Assembly (NCBI GenBank): GCA_905220665.1
Contig: CAJNAR010000165.1
Location: forward strand, 1 to 64,000
Length of the DNA stretch: 64,000 bases
From: Albugo candida
Taxonomy: Eukaryota; Oomycota; Peronosporomycetes; Albuginales; Albuginaceae
Direction: 5' to 3'
Part shown: positions 25,092-38,900 of the stretch, piece by piece
How positions within the stretch are numbered: position 1 is the first letter of the stretch
Layout: the number at the start of each line of letters is the position of its first letter
The notes under the pieces: generated by a model
Database searches by the model: none
What the model saw: only the letters and a program-made list of their open reading frames with translations
What the model was told of the DNA's origin: nothing
Position numbers and translations under genes: made by a program

Positions 25092-27290
25092 ATGGCTTCT
25101 CCCGAAAAAAGAAGGCTGGCCCTGTTAGCCAACTTGCACCAAGCCAACAACAAGAAGAGGCAGCAGAGGATCTCGACTGTCAGAGCCTCATATCAGACTG
25201 GAGTGGAGAGGAGGAAGAGGAAGAGGAAGAAGACTGCTGGATACAAACACAGATCAGCTAAAAAAGAGAGTTTCTGCTGTCCAGGCTCAGCTGACGAAGG
25301 GGAGAAGAAGAGATTTTCTACTTATAAAAGTGAGCTGGCTTCTTTTGTCAAAAACGTTATTTATCCTCTAAATCTTTACATAACTTGGCAGAGAACTAAA
25401 GAACTACCAAGTGGAGGAGGGGGAAGTATGTCAAGAATAATAGCCTGCAGAGGGTGGACATCTACTTCAAACCAGCAGGTCAGTGGCCATCAGCAACTAA
25501 CAGAAAAGAGCTGTTCATTGCATCAGAAGATGAGAGTATTGAGCAGCAGGAGAAGAGGGAGAAGAAGAAGACAGGATAGAAGGGGCAACTAACGGTTTAA
25601 AGGAAGGGCTGAAAGGCATACAGAACCAGAAAATCAGCTGGGAAAAGCTCCCACCTTATCTTGTTTTAAGACTTATGGCCATCCTCCATTATCTGGAAGG
25701 ACGGTTTTACCTGGGCATGAGGAAGAAGGAAGCGGCAGCTACTGCAGCCACGAAAAACTGCACGACACGTCAGACTGGGCCTGCAGGAACCTTGCGCTTG
25801 GGCAGCTCGGTACTTATTCAGCAAAGCCATTCCAACACATCAGCAAGGCTGGCGTATAAAAAGTAAAGAGATCCTAGCAGACCTTGATATCAAGAGTGAG
25901 TACCTGTCATGGATGAAGAGGAGGAAGCCTAATGAAATATCGCCCAGAGAGCTCTAGATGGTCCTTCAAAACAGCATTATCCTAAAGGTCCTGGGATAGA
26001 AGGATTGGAAGATCAGCTACTTGACAGTGGTAAAGTACCTGAAGATCTGGGGATTCAAAAAGATGGGAAAGCAGCTGTATATGGGTGGTCATGAGAGGGA
26101 GGATGTGCTGAAGTATAGAGAGGTTTGGTCAAAGAGGATGATCGAGTACAAAAACAAGATGGATGAGTGGACTGGAGAGGAGGTGGATGTGTTGGTTGAG
26201 GACAAGGTGGAAGTGTGGGACAGCAAGCATGTGCATGTGACGCATGATGAGTAACCTTTTTACAGCAACGATGGAAGAGAGGAGTTCTGGGTAGAAGAAA
26301 GAAAGGAAGGCGATAGTTGGATAAGGGAGAGAGTACCAGGAGGTTAAATCATGATCAGTGACTTTCTGTGCCCGTGTAATGGGCCCATGAAAGTTACTGA
26401 TCAGCAAGCGAGGAAGAATGGACTCACTTCACCATCAGCCAGAGAGATCATCAAGGCAGGCAAGAACAGATATGGTTGGTGGAAAAGTGAAGACATGGTG
26501 AGGCAACTCAACGAGAAGGCCATCTCCATTCTCAACATTCTTAATCCAGGATGAATTGGTGAGTTTTTCAAATTTCTTGTTTCACATTTCTAGTTGGAAC
26601 TAAGAATTGATTTATTATCTTTACCAGGACTGCTTTCTTTCGACTAATCCTCTAATCATCAAGCGTTTTCTATCAACGCTCTGGTGGTTGGCAGGTTGAC
26701 TCTCAAGCCCAAGAAGGAGAAAATATACCAGTATAAAGATGGATCGTACACATCCCAAAAAATCTGTCAATCCGTGTGGTTTCCCCACAATGGAGAGATT
26801 TACTTTAAGTTCGTCGAGATGGCAAGCTTTCTTTCCTGTGCTTTCAAGGTTTCACCACTGACGCTGGTCTTTCACAGGTGCTGATGGAGCTGGAATCTAG
26901 ATTGTCATTCCAAGGCATTGCCTCCAGCAAATGACTGCTGCTGATGGCATTCCTTGATGGCCAAGCCCGATTTTGCTGAACAGGAGTCAGCCTTGGAGAT
27001 GGAGGTGAAGCAGGCAGGACACATTATTCGATATTGCCCCAAATCCCACTTTGAGTGCAGCTTCATCGAGAGGTACTGGGGATGTGCCAAGAGAGCAGCG
27101 CGGAACCAATGTAATTATAATTTCACCTCGTTTGGGAAAGGCTCCCTGGTATCCTCCATGTAGTGAGCATGAAGGAGATTCGGAACCACGCTCGAACATC
27201 CTGGCGATACGTTGGAATGTATATCAAAGGCAAGGATGGCGTTGAGGCGGCGAAGATCGAGCGGGACAGACGGAATATGAAATCGCACCG
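25092..27290 (+). pseudogene. DDE transposase (IS630/Tc1-mariner-like), broken copy 2
   Basis: Plus-strand relative of the element at 8,144-10,319. Recognisable parts in order are a basic N-terminus from ATG 25,092, a GGHERED motif at ~26,085, THDE at ~26,240 followed at once by a stop where Ser-Thr is expected, SDFLCPCNG at ~26,355, FD-stop-SSNHQAF at ~26,640, and FIERYWGCAKR at ~27,065. A probable intron with a GTGAGT donor lies at ~26,560-26,628. The three acidic residues can still be located, but at least three in-frame stops and several frame changes make it inactive. It differs strongly in sequence and base use (Lys/Glu/AAG-GAG rich) from copy 1, so the two are old, separate insertions. 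Confidence 0.85.
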
Positions 27291-27774
27291 AAGTCTATGC
27301 GTCAACGATTGATTTTTGCAGGCATATCGATGTGCTGACTGGTGCTTGAGCTTTTTTTGGATTTTTGATGACTCTGCCATATATACATCGCCATTCCTCG
27401 TTTTTTTATCTACACCTCCCATGCCCTGTTTCTTCTCATCCCAGGCCAAACACTGCACATAGAAATTCCTCTTTTTTTTGAATACCTTGCCTGCCTTATT
27501 TCCTTTTATTACAGCCACGAAAAACAATTGCACAGCATACGACCTTCCAAACGGGGTGTTTCAAATCTAGCCGATATTCGAAAAACATGCTAAAAGTTCA
27601 AATTTCAAGCGTATCAGCACCATGAAAAATGAAAGATGTGCACAATCTGCTTGCAACAAAATGTGAAGCACTTTAAAAGCTATAGTTTGGTGCAAAGAAA
27701 TTGACAACTTTCCAATCCAGGTGTCTGATAGACTTTGAACTTGGTCAAAAAAATGATGGCTCTAGAGGAGTTGC

Positions 27775-28150
27775 ACCATACCGTGCACGTCTAATTTTTA
27801 AGGCGTACCGTGCTTTCAACTGGGAACTTTCTCCTTACCCGTTCTTTCCGCGCACGTTTTATGGGATAGTTTATGGCTGTCACGTCTCAAACGGCAACTC
27901 CTTACGTTTTGCGCTTGTTACATGCACAACGACTTGATCAGAATCAGACATCTCGTATGTTGGAAATATTTTGGTGCGAGCGTATAGAGTAATTTTAGGC
28001 GCAACCAGACTAGTAATTATAACGAAATATTTTCAAAAAAAGGCTATACTATTCTATAATTCATTACGGAGGAGTTCCTCGCACAGTCTTTCCATACTCC
28101 CTATCTCAAAATCAATTGTCGAGCAAATTCTTTTCGGACGCATTCAGATC
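27775..28150. repeat. Third, partial copy of the duplicated block
   Basis: Starting with the landmark 'ACCGTGCACGTCTAATT', this stretch follows 21,970-22,400 and 18,235-18,600 (GGCGTACCRTGCTT, ACGACTTGATC, AAAGGCTATA, TCAATTRTCGAGCAA). It then runs directly into LINE sequence at the shared words 'ACAAGAACTATC', a likely recombination junction. Confidence 0.7.
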
Positions 28151-28621
28151 TCACACGCTACCACAAGAACTATCTGTAGGGCTACAATGAATGCTTGAAG
28201 TGTTCTCCATACTCTTCACGTGATGTTCGAATCTCTCATTTTGGTTGTATTTTTCATTGTTTCCGACCGAGATTCTGAATTGTTTGAGACTCGATTCGTA
28301 AAATGACGAGACTAAGTGGCGTCTTGAGTGCATTATCAAGCTGCTGCGGCTTCCAAAACACGCTTATTAGACTCAACGTCGCGTCGGCTTTCTTTTGAGA
28401 TCTTTCTCTCACTTCCTTCAAGCTGTTCCTTGATTTGTGTCTTCCAACTTTTCCACACTTTTCCAGGATTCGAAGCTGTCCGCAACTACTCGAGCACCAA
28501 ACTCCCTTCCAATTTGATTGCGTCGACAACTTCAGAATTTTCGAATAGTCAAAGGATCACTTCCAATATCCTCTCCTTAGAGATCGAGTTGGATTGTCAA
28601 AAGGTAATTTTCTGCACGTAG
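28151..28621 (-). mobile_element. LINE fragment (endonuclease-RT linker)
   Basis: The minus strand matches the linker of the LINE at 17,367-16,886. The order of pieces is kept: EANLVLEQ-like, LSLISVFWKPQQLD against LSLASVFWKSQQLD, then FEHHVK against FDHHVK. Frames are broken. Only about 470 nt remain and no reverse transcriptase follows, so this is a dead fragment of the same LINE family. Confidence 0.75.
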
Positions 28622-28925
28622 TTACGGAAAACCTTTACAGTTCGATCTCGTGATAAAATGCAGCTTTCAAAAGCGCGGTAAATAAACTTTTTAAAGTAAA
28701 AAATCGTGTTGTGCTCAAAAATCCCGCCCCTTATATGAATTGAAGTGTACAATGTGGCCAAGATGACTCTCATTTCCGTTGTATTCCCCTTGTACCACAA
28801 TCTATAATCACGTAGAGAAAATTGACTTCTCGGGTATTAATCTTAATTGATGATTCCGCTTTCTTTTAAAAAGTTACAGTTGTTTTGTGTTATTCTGACG
28901 CCTAATCACTGTTATCCACGCTTGC

Positions 28926-29411
28926 ATGTTGATTTGGCCTCTGATGGTGTCGCTATTGAAGCCAAAATACCGACGAAGCATCATGTGCATAGGTGTGCAC
29001 TCGAAGTTTATCAGTGATTTCGACCACATGAGTTTATTTCACCTATACTCTGTGATGAAAACCACGATTAATAGCGCCTTTTGTGAGCTATTTCTACCTA
29101 AAGTCTTGGCTAGAATCAAACACACTTATCGTATACAAGCAAAAGATTTCGTATCCCATCTACAGAAGAGTTCAGCCCAAGAAAGGAAGCCAGCCCAAGA
29201 GGTGTGTCGCTCTGTTGCTTTCTACTTGAATGTTTTCCATCCCTACCATTTTTACGATGCCACCACCAATACAGTCGAAGATGAACTAACGGGTCATGAG
29301 AGCTTTGTCAACAAATATTGGCTGTATTTGCAACTCATTGGGCATCCATTCTGTAACATCTATTCGGGATTATTCCACCTCGTTCTCATCAATCCCGCAG
29401 TCTTCAAATGA
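28926..29411 (+). other. 161-codon open frame, coding status unclear
   Basis: An ATG-initiated open frame of 161 codons with no motif, signal peptide or membrane segment that I recognise. A second frame over its first 90 bases also looks protein-like (DLASDGVAIEAKIPTK). This favours an old coding sequence with a shifted frame, or chance, over an intact gene. Surroundings on both sides are LINE relics. Confidence 0.2.
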
Positions 29412-30249
29412 CCCCTAATGCTTCTATATACGACACAAATTGTGGCCTATACTTACCCACACGCTTTCAGTTTCTGGAAGATCAAGCGATTCTCCGGTTT
29501 TGCAAAGGCTCTCGTCTCGGCATCGTTTTACAATTCGTTAGTCTATCCTTATCGATGTTTGGATGTCCTGCCCCTCTGTTCTAGTCTGTGACAAGTTCCT
29601 CTATTCTCACCTTGACCTTTTTACATAGCCCGTCATATATAGTCCGTTCAACTTCGTGGACGATATCACTGGGACTTATAGCGATCTTGAAGACAATTCT
29701 ACCTTTACCATGTGATATGGCACCCTCAAGATCCGACCTTTTTTAATCGGTATTTATCTTCTCTGAGACCGTCTCTCCTTTCTCATTTCTGGTGTTCTGA
29801 CTAGTCGTAAAGCACTAAAATTGATGGTTCTTGTTGACGTGCTTATCCTCTTCTCCATCCTTGATCTTGGTGATGGTCTGGAAGGGATTATATCCAGGCT
29901 GTGCCACAGCCCCATTTCATTCTCTAATTGCTAAAGTCTATACCATCCCCCTTTTAAAACCTCTCTCGACTTCTCGGCTAGTCTTCTCACCAGGTCCTGT
30001 GGAACAATGGTCTTCCATTTGCGGTTCTTCGTTGATTCTGTCCATCAGCCTTCATTTTCTAGTTTTCAGATCGACAATCCTTTCCTGCCTTCGAATTTTT
30101 CTCTCCCCCTTTGGCTCCTTTATACCGATCTGTTTCTCCTATACTCCTCTTTCTTCAAGAGAGTAACGAAGCCCGATGATTAAATCATTGATAGACGTTT
30201 TACTCTCCTAACACCGCATTTCCTATCTACCTCTTGCCCCGAAACTTTT

Positions 30250-30620
30250 TTTAACACGTGCAAGTTTCCAGCGCTGGTCCAACCCAATCTCTATATATAG
30301 CATATTCTAGCGCATTTCCTCAGCACCTTCGTCTGCCGTTTTCGCTAACGATTGTGGTCCGATATAATTACCTAGAAAAATCGGCATTCTGTCCAATCTT
30401 TATTTCACGCGCCGCTCGCCCGATGTACGCTATGACTATCACTTGGAGTGGGTTCCACTTCAAGTTCAATCCAAGCTTTCCTCTCCGATCAACGTACTTG
30501 AGGATTTCTTCTCATTTTCGATCTCTCTGCTGTTGTCGGCTGTATATGCCGCGTTTTAAAGCTTCACCGAAAAAACATCACTATCAAGCCTATACGGCAA
30601 GTCACATACTTCACTAGAAA
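30250..30620 (-). mobile_element. Reverse-transcriptase relic (LINE)
   Basis: Read on the minus strand, a decayed active-site region (AAYTADN, matching the usual YADD position, ~30,555) is followed in another frame by EEILKYVDRRGKLGLNL (30,520-30,460) and then ADFSR-stop-LYRTTIVSENG (30,385-30,340). This is the order expected for the end of the RT palm and thumb in LINEs. Minus-strand sequence down to ~29,500 may belong to the same element, but no motif confirms it. The plus-strand open frames at 29,831-30,903 are probably the reverse of this relic. Confidence 0.55.
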
Positions 30621-30909
30621 ATTCCTCCTGCGAGCAATCTGCCCTGACATTTATCACTTGTTTAAATCCACTTCTCCGAAAAAAATCTGCCTCCACCATC
30701 AAGACTGGGGCACCTTCCAGTTTTTATCAGCACTATCGTCGAATCCATCCTTTTCTGCGCCATCCCCATTTTTCATCGTACGTGTAAATTTATTACTTTC
30801 CGCTTTTTTCTTCACAGAATCATGGTACGTAATAATGAAGCGTAGACCCCGAAAGCGTGTACCATTAAAGGCAACATTCCCGGTTCAAATTATCGCCTAC
30901 TGATGCGCA

Positions 30910-33900
30910 GCGCTACCAAAGGTACATATCAGAACATTTCATAGTAGTGCTTGAAACACTATGGAAGTTGCTGTACAGTTTAATAATCAGGAGTTCATCT
31001 ATTGTGCTAAGCAAAAAGCCAGGATTACAAAATTTTTGCTTGATTTCTACCTTTTTCTTTTCCTCTGTTCTCACAAAAAAAATATAGTGGCTTATGTACC
31101 GGATGTACTGTAGCACATATCATCGTTTTAATCTTTTCAAGCTTTTAATAGCGGTCTCCTTTTAAAGCTCTACTACAGTCAGGCTCTCAGGAGGATAACT
31201 CAAAAGCTGAAAATCTGACGACGACCCGTGGATCATGACGCAGGCTTCAGGAGCTCTCGTAACCGACTATACACAACACTTGCTCGAATGTTTTTATGCT
31301 GCATTTTACTCCTTCGAGCACTCAATATATTGACATTGCGTCCACTATCTTTTTATAATGATCAGGCATATTTTCCATGTGCTATGCAGGAGGCTCTTTT
31401 TTTTTTAATTTATCTCCATTTTTGCTATAACAAAGAAACTGGCCACTCACAGACTTTTTTAAAGACAGATGAGAATAGAAGCCCATCGAAACCGATTTTC
31501 TCTACAAATTTGAGTATTGATCCGGCAAGTTGAGCTCAGAACCGCCATAACATTTCGAGTCAAAACTTTACAATTCGGATAGTCAAGCAAATGATGATGG
31601 TTCAAGGCCTTGTGGCACACTGAACGAATGACTAGGCGAAGAGTCTTCGTCCACAATTCTTTGAAGCTCTAACCGGTAAATTTGGGTATCTATGAGGCAG
31701 GTGTTTTATTATAGAATTTTTGCTTCTAAATCGATCCTTGTTTATTCTTCGCATCATTCTTGAAGCGGAGCTCACCATAGACATTGTGGGAGATCCTGCC
31801 CATCTGATATATCGGTCCTATATATCAGTTGATCTTATTATAAATCTTACTGCTTTCCTTCGTACCAAGTTTTGAGTATTTTTGATCCCTGACACGTATT
31901 CAGAGAAACATATTAGCATTTGATAGCTTGCTCGTGCCATTAAGTTAACCAGGCCGCTTTCAACCGAGCACTTATGAGTCAATAGCATAAGTTTTCGATA
32001 TAGTGTCTCCATGCTAAACTGTACCCACTTACACCGCTTCTGCGTTTATTGAAAATATTGTAGCTACTCGCACTTGATGAAGTATTCCGCATTTTTCATT
32101 AGCTGCGCATTCATATCATTCAATCCCCACATGAGCTTTGCATGACTCTGACGTTAAAATGATAAATCACACGCCTAAATAAAATGACGGTACGATATGT
32201 GCGAGTCTAATAATGCCCGCTTGTGGCCATTCTAGATTCCTTATCGACTGGCATCTTTGGTGATCTCACGCCGTTAATAATATGTGCACTCATTGGTGCA
32301 GACGCTAGTCCGCACATGTCATCATCCTTATCTTCGAGATTTAATGCCGAAGAAACAATCCCGGATGTTGAGAAGATTGCCTGTTCTTCAAATTATGAGC
32401 TACATTAGTTTCAAATTCCCTGTCGATCTACGCTTTCTCGAGGTACCTAGCCGCGTTTATGTGCATCAAAAAGCATTATCACTCGTCAGCTAGATCCTTT
32501 TGTGAATGCAATCAGCTAGAAGCTATTGTCGTGTCAGTTACCTTTGCTGTCTCTTCCTTCGGCACCTCGACCACAACATGATGATGGTTTCCTTCTTCCA
32601 TTTAATAATCGGGTCGCAATTCCAGAAGGCCCCCCCCCATCTGTCGGCATCGTATTTTCTCCACTTTTTCTGTTGTTTCATCTAGTCAATCTCTCGCAAA
32701 CATTCTTGTTTTCAGGCAACTTTAATCTCAAAAAGTGCTCCCTGGAACGAATTACTTCACCATGAGTTACATGTATTGCGTCAGTACTGCCGGCGCAGAG
32801 GCCGTACAAGATATGTTTTTGCTCGGATCCTTCGGAGTGTCGCTTTCTACATATCAATTGAAGAGATTTCTTAGCTCTCGGCGGAAATTAAAAAGCTGAT
32901 CGCATAGATGATGTGTTCTTTTCTTGAAAAATTGTTCCCATTTGTTGATTTGTTTAGTTGGGTCTTCCAAGTTGCTTCAAGATGTTCTTGTTCCGCTTCC
33001 ACCAGCTCATTTGTAGAGGATGAAAGTCTGCAAGGATATGGTGCATGCGCTGACAATATCGTCTGATATGTCATAAAATCTTTTTGTCCGAGCAGTGATA
33101 GACTCTTCGGTAATGTATATCCGTTTCTTTGCAAGCTGATCATCATTGCTTTAATCGCAATTTGGATGTCTCTTCAGTCAAATCAATATCATTCATCAAG
33201 TCAGCAAGAAGTCAGTCCGATTTTCTTCTCCCTGGGTGACGAATAAACTCTACGCTCAAGTTGCACTAATCATAAGCAGACTTGTTGATATGTTAAATAT
33301 CATACTTCTTGAATCGAAATGAACTTAGTCATTCCAAATCAAACCATACATATCAGTCTTTTTTGAAAAATCATTCCGGAAGAGGGATAGAGAGTGCATT
33401 TCGTTTCCAACCTTGACAAACAGTACCTATGCTTGGTAACATTAAACCAAATTATATCGCATTTCGAGAATCTCCTCCTTCACCACGTCAATCTACTTCA
33501 CGTTCATCGTTATCCAATTGTGCTTCTAAGGTCAGATAATTAACGTTCAATAAGATCAGCTCATACATGCTGCATGTTCTTTGCCGATTCCACATTTCTT
33601 GTCGATTCCTTGCTAGAATACAATTCCATGAGGAGATGCATACCATGTCAGCTGATTGCTGATCACAATGAAAAGAAATTTTGCCTTTTAACTTCTGGTG
33701 ATTCATAGCAGTATCAATTTCAATGACGATTCGCATACTTTCTCCTTTTTTGGACATAATTGCTGGATTGTATGCTCGATAACTTCTTGTTGATTTCCTG
33801 ACCGCTGTTACATACGCGATCAATCGGTGCTTTTTGGCTAAAAGACTGCCAACGCGTACGACTCGATAGTGTCAAAGTAATGCGATACGGTAGATTTATC

Positions 33901-35940
33901 TATATTCAGCCTCTTTATATCAACCTCGGAATGTTGTGGCCACAATAGATAGATTCACTCATTCTGAAGGCAAGGTCCTTCGCAATTTTAGATCCTTGGT
34001 GTATCATGAAACCTCCGAGAGTTTTGAGAGCAATGGTTTTCATTCGGAATTGTTCAACTGCTACGGCAATAGACAAAGCGTAAGGCTCCCAAGTGAGCAT
34101 ATTCTTGGATCCCTTACATACTCAGTCCAGATAAACGTACGCAGCTTTGGAGGCAATCAACAATAGCCAATTTCAAGATGATAGCAGCAAGTTTAAGTAG
34201 AAATTATTGTGTTCGACGATCGATCAGTAAACATTTTTGCTCTAGAGCAGTAACTAGTATAGATGGCGCTTTTTGAGCGTCATGTCAGGAAAACAGGTGG
34301 TGCACGAGCCGTGCTCTAACCGATCTTGCAAATGAAAGCTTGAACCAGAGTTCAGAGCAAATAGTTAGTTCTCCCTCAAGTTGAGTTGAACTCCAGCCGA
34401 AGTGAAACGGTCTATCGACCAGAATGAAGGTGCTGACCAAAAAGTCTGTTTAGCTGCAGTAAATGCGGTGCATAAGCCCAGAAATAATGAGTTAGATCAT
34501 TGGTACTTTCATGTTTTAGAACCTCGTCTCCACGAGATCATTTTGGATACGATACCCGGTGATTGACTTCCTGTCAGACCAAAGCAATTGACCAAAAATG
34601 TGGAGACCAATTAAGAATGTTGTTATACCACGCATCTGGGCTAAAACGGATGTATCACGAGTGGTGGAAAATTCAACAATCTTCGTAAAGCGTAGTTGAT
34701 TGTCAACTCAGCAACCACTCGTATCCAGCTTGTCGCTCCCTTTAAACGAGCTATATCTCAACCATCTACTTTTTGATGCAGCCTTGACTCGGCTTTATTG
34801 CTGAATACGATCGAGGATGGTATGAACATGCTTTCGCGTCACACTAGTAAACAGAGCACAGAGAAAGTGTTCTAAGATATCGTAAATACTTTATCGATGT
34901 CTAGCAATACAATTGCCGTAATTTCATGGTACATAATTTCGTTTTCTTCTCGTCATAACAGTTCTCACACCAAAACGATCGCTTGATCTCAGCAAATATT
35001 CTTCGAATCTAGTTTTGAATCGGAGCATGACTTGATGGTTTTATTCATGATATGGATCCCAATAAAGTTCAGCAATAAATGCACTTGCTGCCTTCCACGC
35101 TACTCGGTTTTGGGTCACGCTCAGCGTCGTCTCTCCAAACCACCGCAGCATGACACACCATGGATCGGCATGAATAGCTGTCGTGACTTGCTGTGATGCT
35201 TTTTAATGTCCGAGTCGAATTAATGCGCGACAGCTACGTCTGATGCTCCTTCATGTCGAAGCAGAGAACATGCTCTCCTTATAGTGATGGGCATGCAAGC
35301 TTCCTCAGATCAAACCCACATTTTGTAACTCAGGATACAATCCATTAGTAGTTGAGACTTTGCCACTTGTATAGACAATCTAAATGCGATGATCCACCAT
35401 TGACATCCTCTTTGCTGAGTAGCTAACATGTGCGCATAAATGCATTCCCATGGCGATAAGATCCCTTCATAGATAACATTGAAAATCCACGTCGAGATAA
35501 TGTCCTCTATCACCATATAATGTAGTGCCAAAACCGATTCTTCGGTGTCTCCTAAAAAACCTATCGACAAAAAAGCGAATCTCAAATTACGACATTTTGA
35601 TGAATTTGCAATTGCATTGGTTTCAACGATGTACCGTACTCCTCAAAACAAATAGCCACAATTTAAGCCAATCGCTACTGTCACCCAATTTGGTTGACGA
35701 TTGACTGTCTCGCCACAAATCCATTGAAATCAATTCATTGCATTGGCTGGATAGACCTCAACCATTCACAACCAAATACACCCACTCGCCAAAGTGGCTG
35801 GGTTCGTTTCTCAAGTTAATTTTAAATATGTCGCACTGTAAGCATAAATAACTCCCACAATCCCCCCAATACAGTGAATGTAACAAAGTCAATTCGACGA
35901 TTTTTTGGTTACGGCGCGCATTCTACGTTTCCAATAGTCG
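30910..35940. other. Gene-poor stretch with weak minus-strand coding traces
   Basis: I see no intact gene in these five kilobases. Protein-like but unrecognised minus-strand pieces are at 33,146-32,871, 33,823-33,488, 34,100-33,915 and 35,585-35,310. Interrupted sequence around 35,210-35,060 (MLRWFGETTL, NRVAWKAASAF) may be old retroelement. None has a start, intron signals or continuity that would justify a gene call. A run of nine C residues lies near 32,629. Confidence 0.5.
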
Positions 35941-38900
35941 ATGCTCAGGAGCCTTAAACCCGTAAATGAGGATATGAAACGAATAAACTCTGTCCGAATG
36001 ACTGCAAAAGCATCATCGCGAGGTGACCCCGGAAAAACAAGCGACATGAGGCGAGCTTCATCGCCTACAGGCACATCTAGGATCAAATATATGTTTTCTG
36101 ATCTACTAATGATCATCGTCGATAGCTCGTTCACGCTGTACTTGCATGCGGCCCAGCTAACGCATTACTTTACCATCATACCCGTCCGAATTGGGCTGTA
36201 TTATGATCCGGGTCACTCGTCTCGCCCGCTTGAATGGTCAAGTGAAGTCACTGTATTCACAGCATTCAACGTGATATGGGACACTTTCGGCTTCTGTCTG
36301 TTTGTCACGCATCTGGGCTGTTGGTGGAAGATGCTGCGAGTTGCACACAACGACACGCAGGACTCTAATGACGCCTACAATGACGGAGCTCATCATCAAC
36401 GTAAGTCAATTCATCGAGCATCGCACCTAAACGGAGCGCATATATTGCATCGAGCAAAATGGCCCAATTCTGAGTATGTTGCCAGCTTGTTTGATATTGA
36501 GACGATAGATACTTTGGCTGATGGTGATCAACCCTTGCCATCTCGCCCTCTATCACCAAAAGATCATTTCAAAATGCTTTTGCACGCTATAGCTATCTTT
36601 CCGGTGGAGCTACTAGTCTTCAAAAGTAATCCCAATGCGATGCATCTTGTCCGATGTACCAAATTCGTATGTCTGTACCTAATGGGCCCAAAAGTGCTTG
36701 AAGGTATCCACAAGCGGATTGAGCGCTGGAAATTAGTGTCGTACATTCAGGAGCGCGTACTTCGAGTGATTCTTTTCAGATTTTTGATTGCCGGGCTCTG
36801 TTGGATTCATTGGACCGCTTTAATGTATATATTCATCGCCCATCTCGAGTGCGGAAAGGATTTGGATAGATGCGATGATGAAGGAGCAAGTTGGGCACTA
36901 CGGGATCAGCTTGTGCACGCGACGAATGTCCGAAAGTATATCCGAGTGGTTTATTGGGCAACAAGGACAATTGTCACGCTGGGCTTTGCAGACACGACAC
37001 CCACAACCGTCGGAGAAACAGTGTTTGTACTCATTATGGAATTCGCAGGCACTTTCTGGTCGGCTTTTGTGATCGTAGCGTGGGCTTATTTGTTTTCATC
37101 TTTGGGAAATGCGTCTCAGACACAGGAGATATTTATCTCTCACGTCAAAGAGTACATGGATGGCGTTCCTCAAGTTCTGCAGGATCGCGTTATTGCTTAT
37201 CTCCAGCATGAATGGAAAATGTCTGGTGGGCTGGACGAGGATAAATTTCTCTCGGTTATCACTGTGGAAAAGCTGCAGAGTCGATTCCATCACGAACTTA
37301 AAGCGACTCGACTGAAAGTTCTTCCTTGCTTTGCCGTTGAAACTACTGGATTTCTGAATGAATTGGCGGCCGAAATGAAATTTGAGACGTTTGCACCGCT
37401 CGATTGGCTTTTCGAGTATCCTGAAACAGAGCAAGTCATGTACATCATCACGTACGGCTACGTGGCGATGCTATCGATTCCTGCTGGCTGGCGTAAGCAA
37501 GATCGGAAAAACACAACCAAAGTGTACACTTGTATACCCGGCGACACCGTCGGTGCATTATCTCTATTTGGTCCGGGGCTTTTTCGCTTTGCTGCTTTTG
37601 CAGAAACATTCGTACAGGCTCTACGGATGGACACTAAAGCCTTCCAGAAAGTGCTTACAGCATGCTACCCGGATACTACTCTTCGTGAGCAGCGAAAAGC
37701 AACAGTCAATAGAGCAGCAGAGCGTACGTATCAGGACCTTGTAGCTCGTCGTGCAAAACAAAAGCATCAATCTGGATTCGACAAGAAGAAGAATCAACGC
37801 GAAGCTGCAATTATGATTGGATTCAAGCGTGAAGCTATCAGTGACGTCACGTGCTACTGGGAATCTCAGCGGCAACGAGAAGAATGCGTCTCATGGGAAT
37901 GGTATCAAGTAAAATCCAAATTTCGATGGTTTTGGAATTACTGGCGGTTGTTTTGCTCGTGTTATGTGGCTTTCGAAGTGATTTTTGTTCTGATTTTCTG
38001 TAAGGGCGACGCGCGATTCAAAAACTCTGCTTTTGGCGAACTCAAGTATGCAGTCACAGTTGGCGTTGAGTTGTTCACTATGTCGGATATCGTACTTCGA
38101 TTCAGATACTTTGAGGACTCTGTCGCCATCGATCAGCTTGTATCGTCCTCAACCACGTCTTCTTTCGATGCTTTCAGGACCGGATCCATGACCAGTTCTT
38201 CTCTATTTGCTCGATTTCAGCCTTATGCGCTCGATATTGTATCATGTCTTCCCATTTCACTAATTACAGATCTCGTTTGCGGCATCACAGACAGAAAACT
38301 ATCATCAGCACAGTCGTTTATCTACTGGTTTCGTCTCCTTCGTCTACTTCGACTATGGCATCTTCCCCAGATCATACAAGATGTGCTTCAAAATGTACAC
38401 AGCTCGAGTCAGTTGTTGTTTAAAAGCTTTCTGGGGGTCATTTTCTACTGTCATTTTTTCGGCTGTTTTTGGTACAACGTGGGTCATAATTCACTCGACG
38501 TCAATGCAATTGATCCCATCACACTTTCACGTGGCGAATGTCTCATTCGTGCACAGACGAACGGGACATGCTCGTGGACGCTTATGGATCGTCTTGAGGG
38601 GGATCACAAAAACAGTTTGGAGCATCAATACCTTCGCTCGCTGTATTTTACAATCAGCACACTCACTACTGTCGCGTATGGGGACATTGTCGCATACAGC
38701 GATAGTGAGACGATTCTGGCAACGATTATGATCTTTCTTGGAGGATTTATTTGCTTTGGTGTCACAGGAGCACTCACAGCCGCAGCAGCTCGACTTGCTT
38801 CTCAATATCGTGATCTCCTTTTCCAAGATCACTTGCGAACACGTTTTTTTGGAAAAGCTCATATTTCCAGAACTCTGCAGCTGGAAATTCGGCAGTATTA

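Noticed and set aside
29831..30903. Plus-strand open frames rich in Ser, Leu and Phe
   Set aside because: Biased composition, and the minus strand shows reverse-transcriptase motifs, so these are its reverse.
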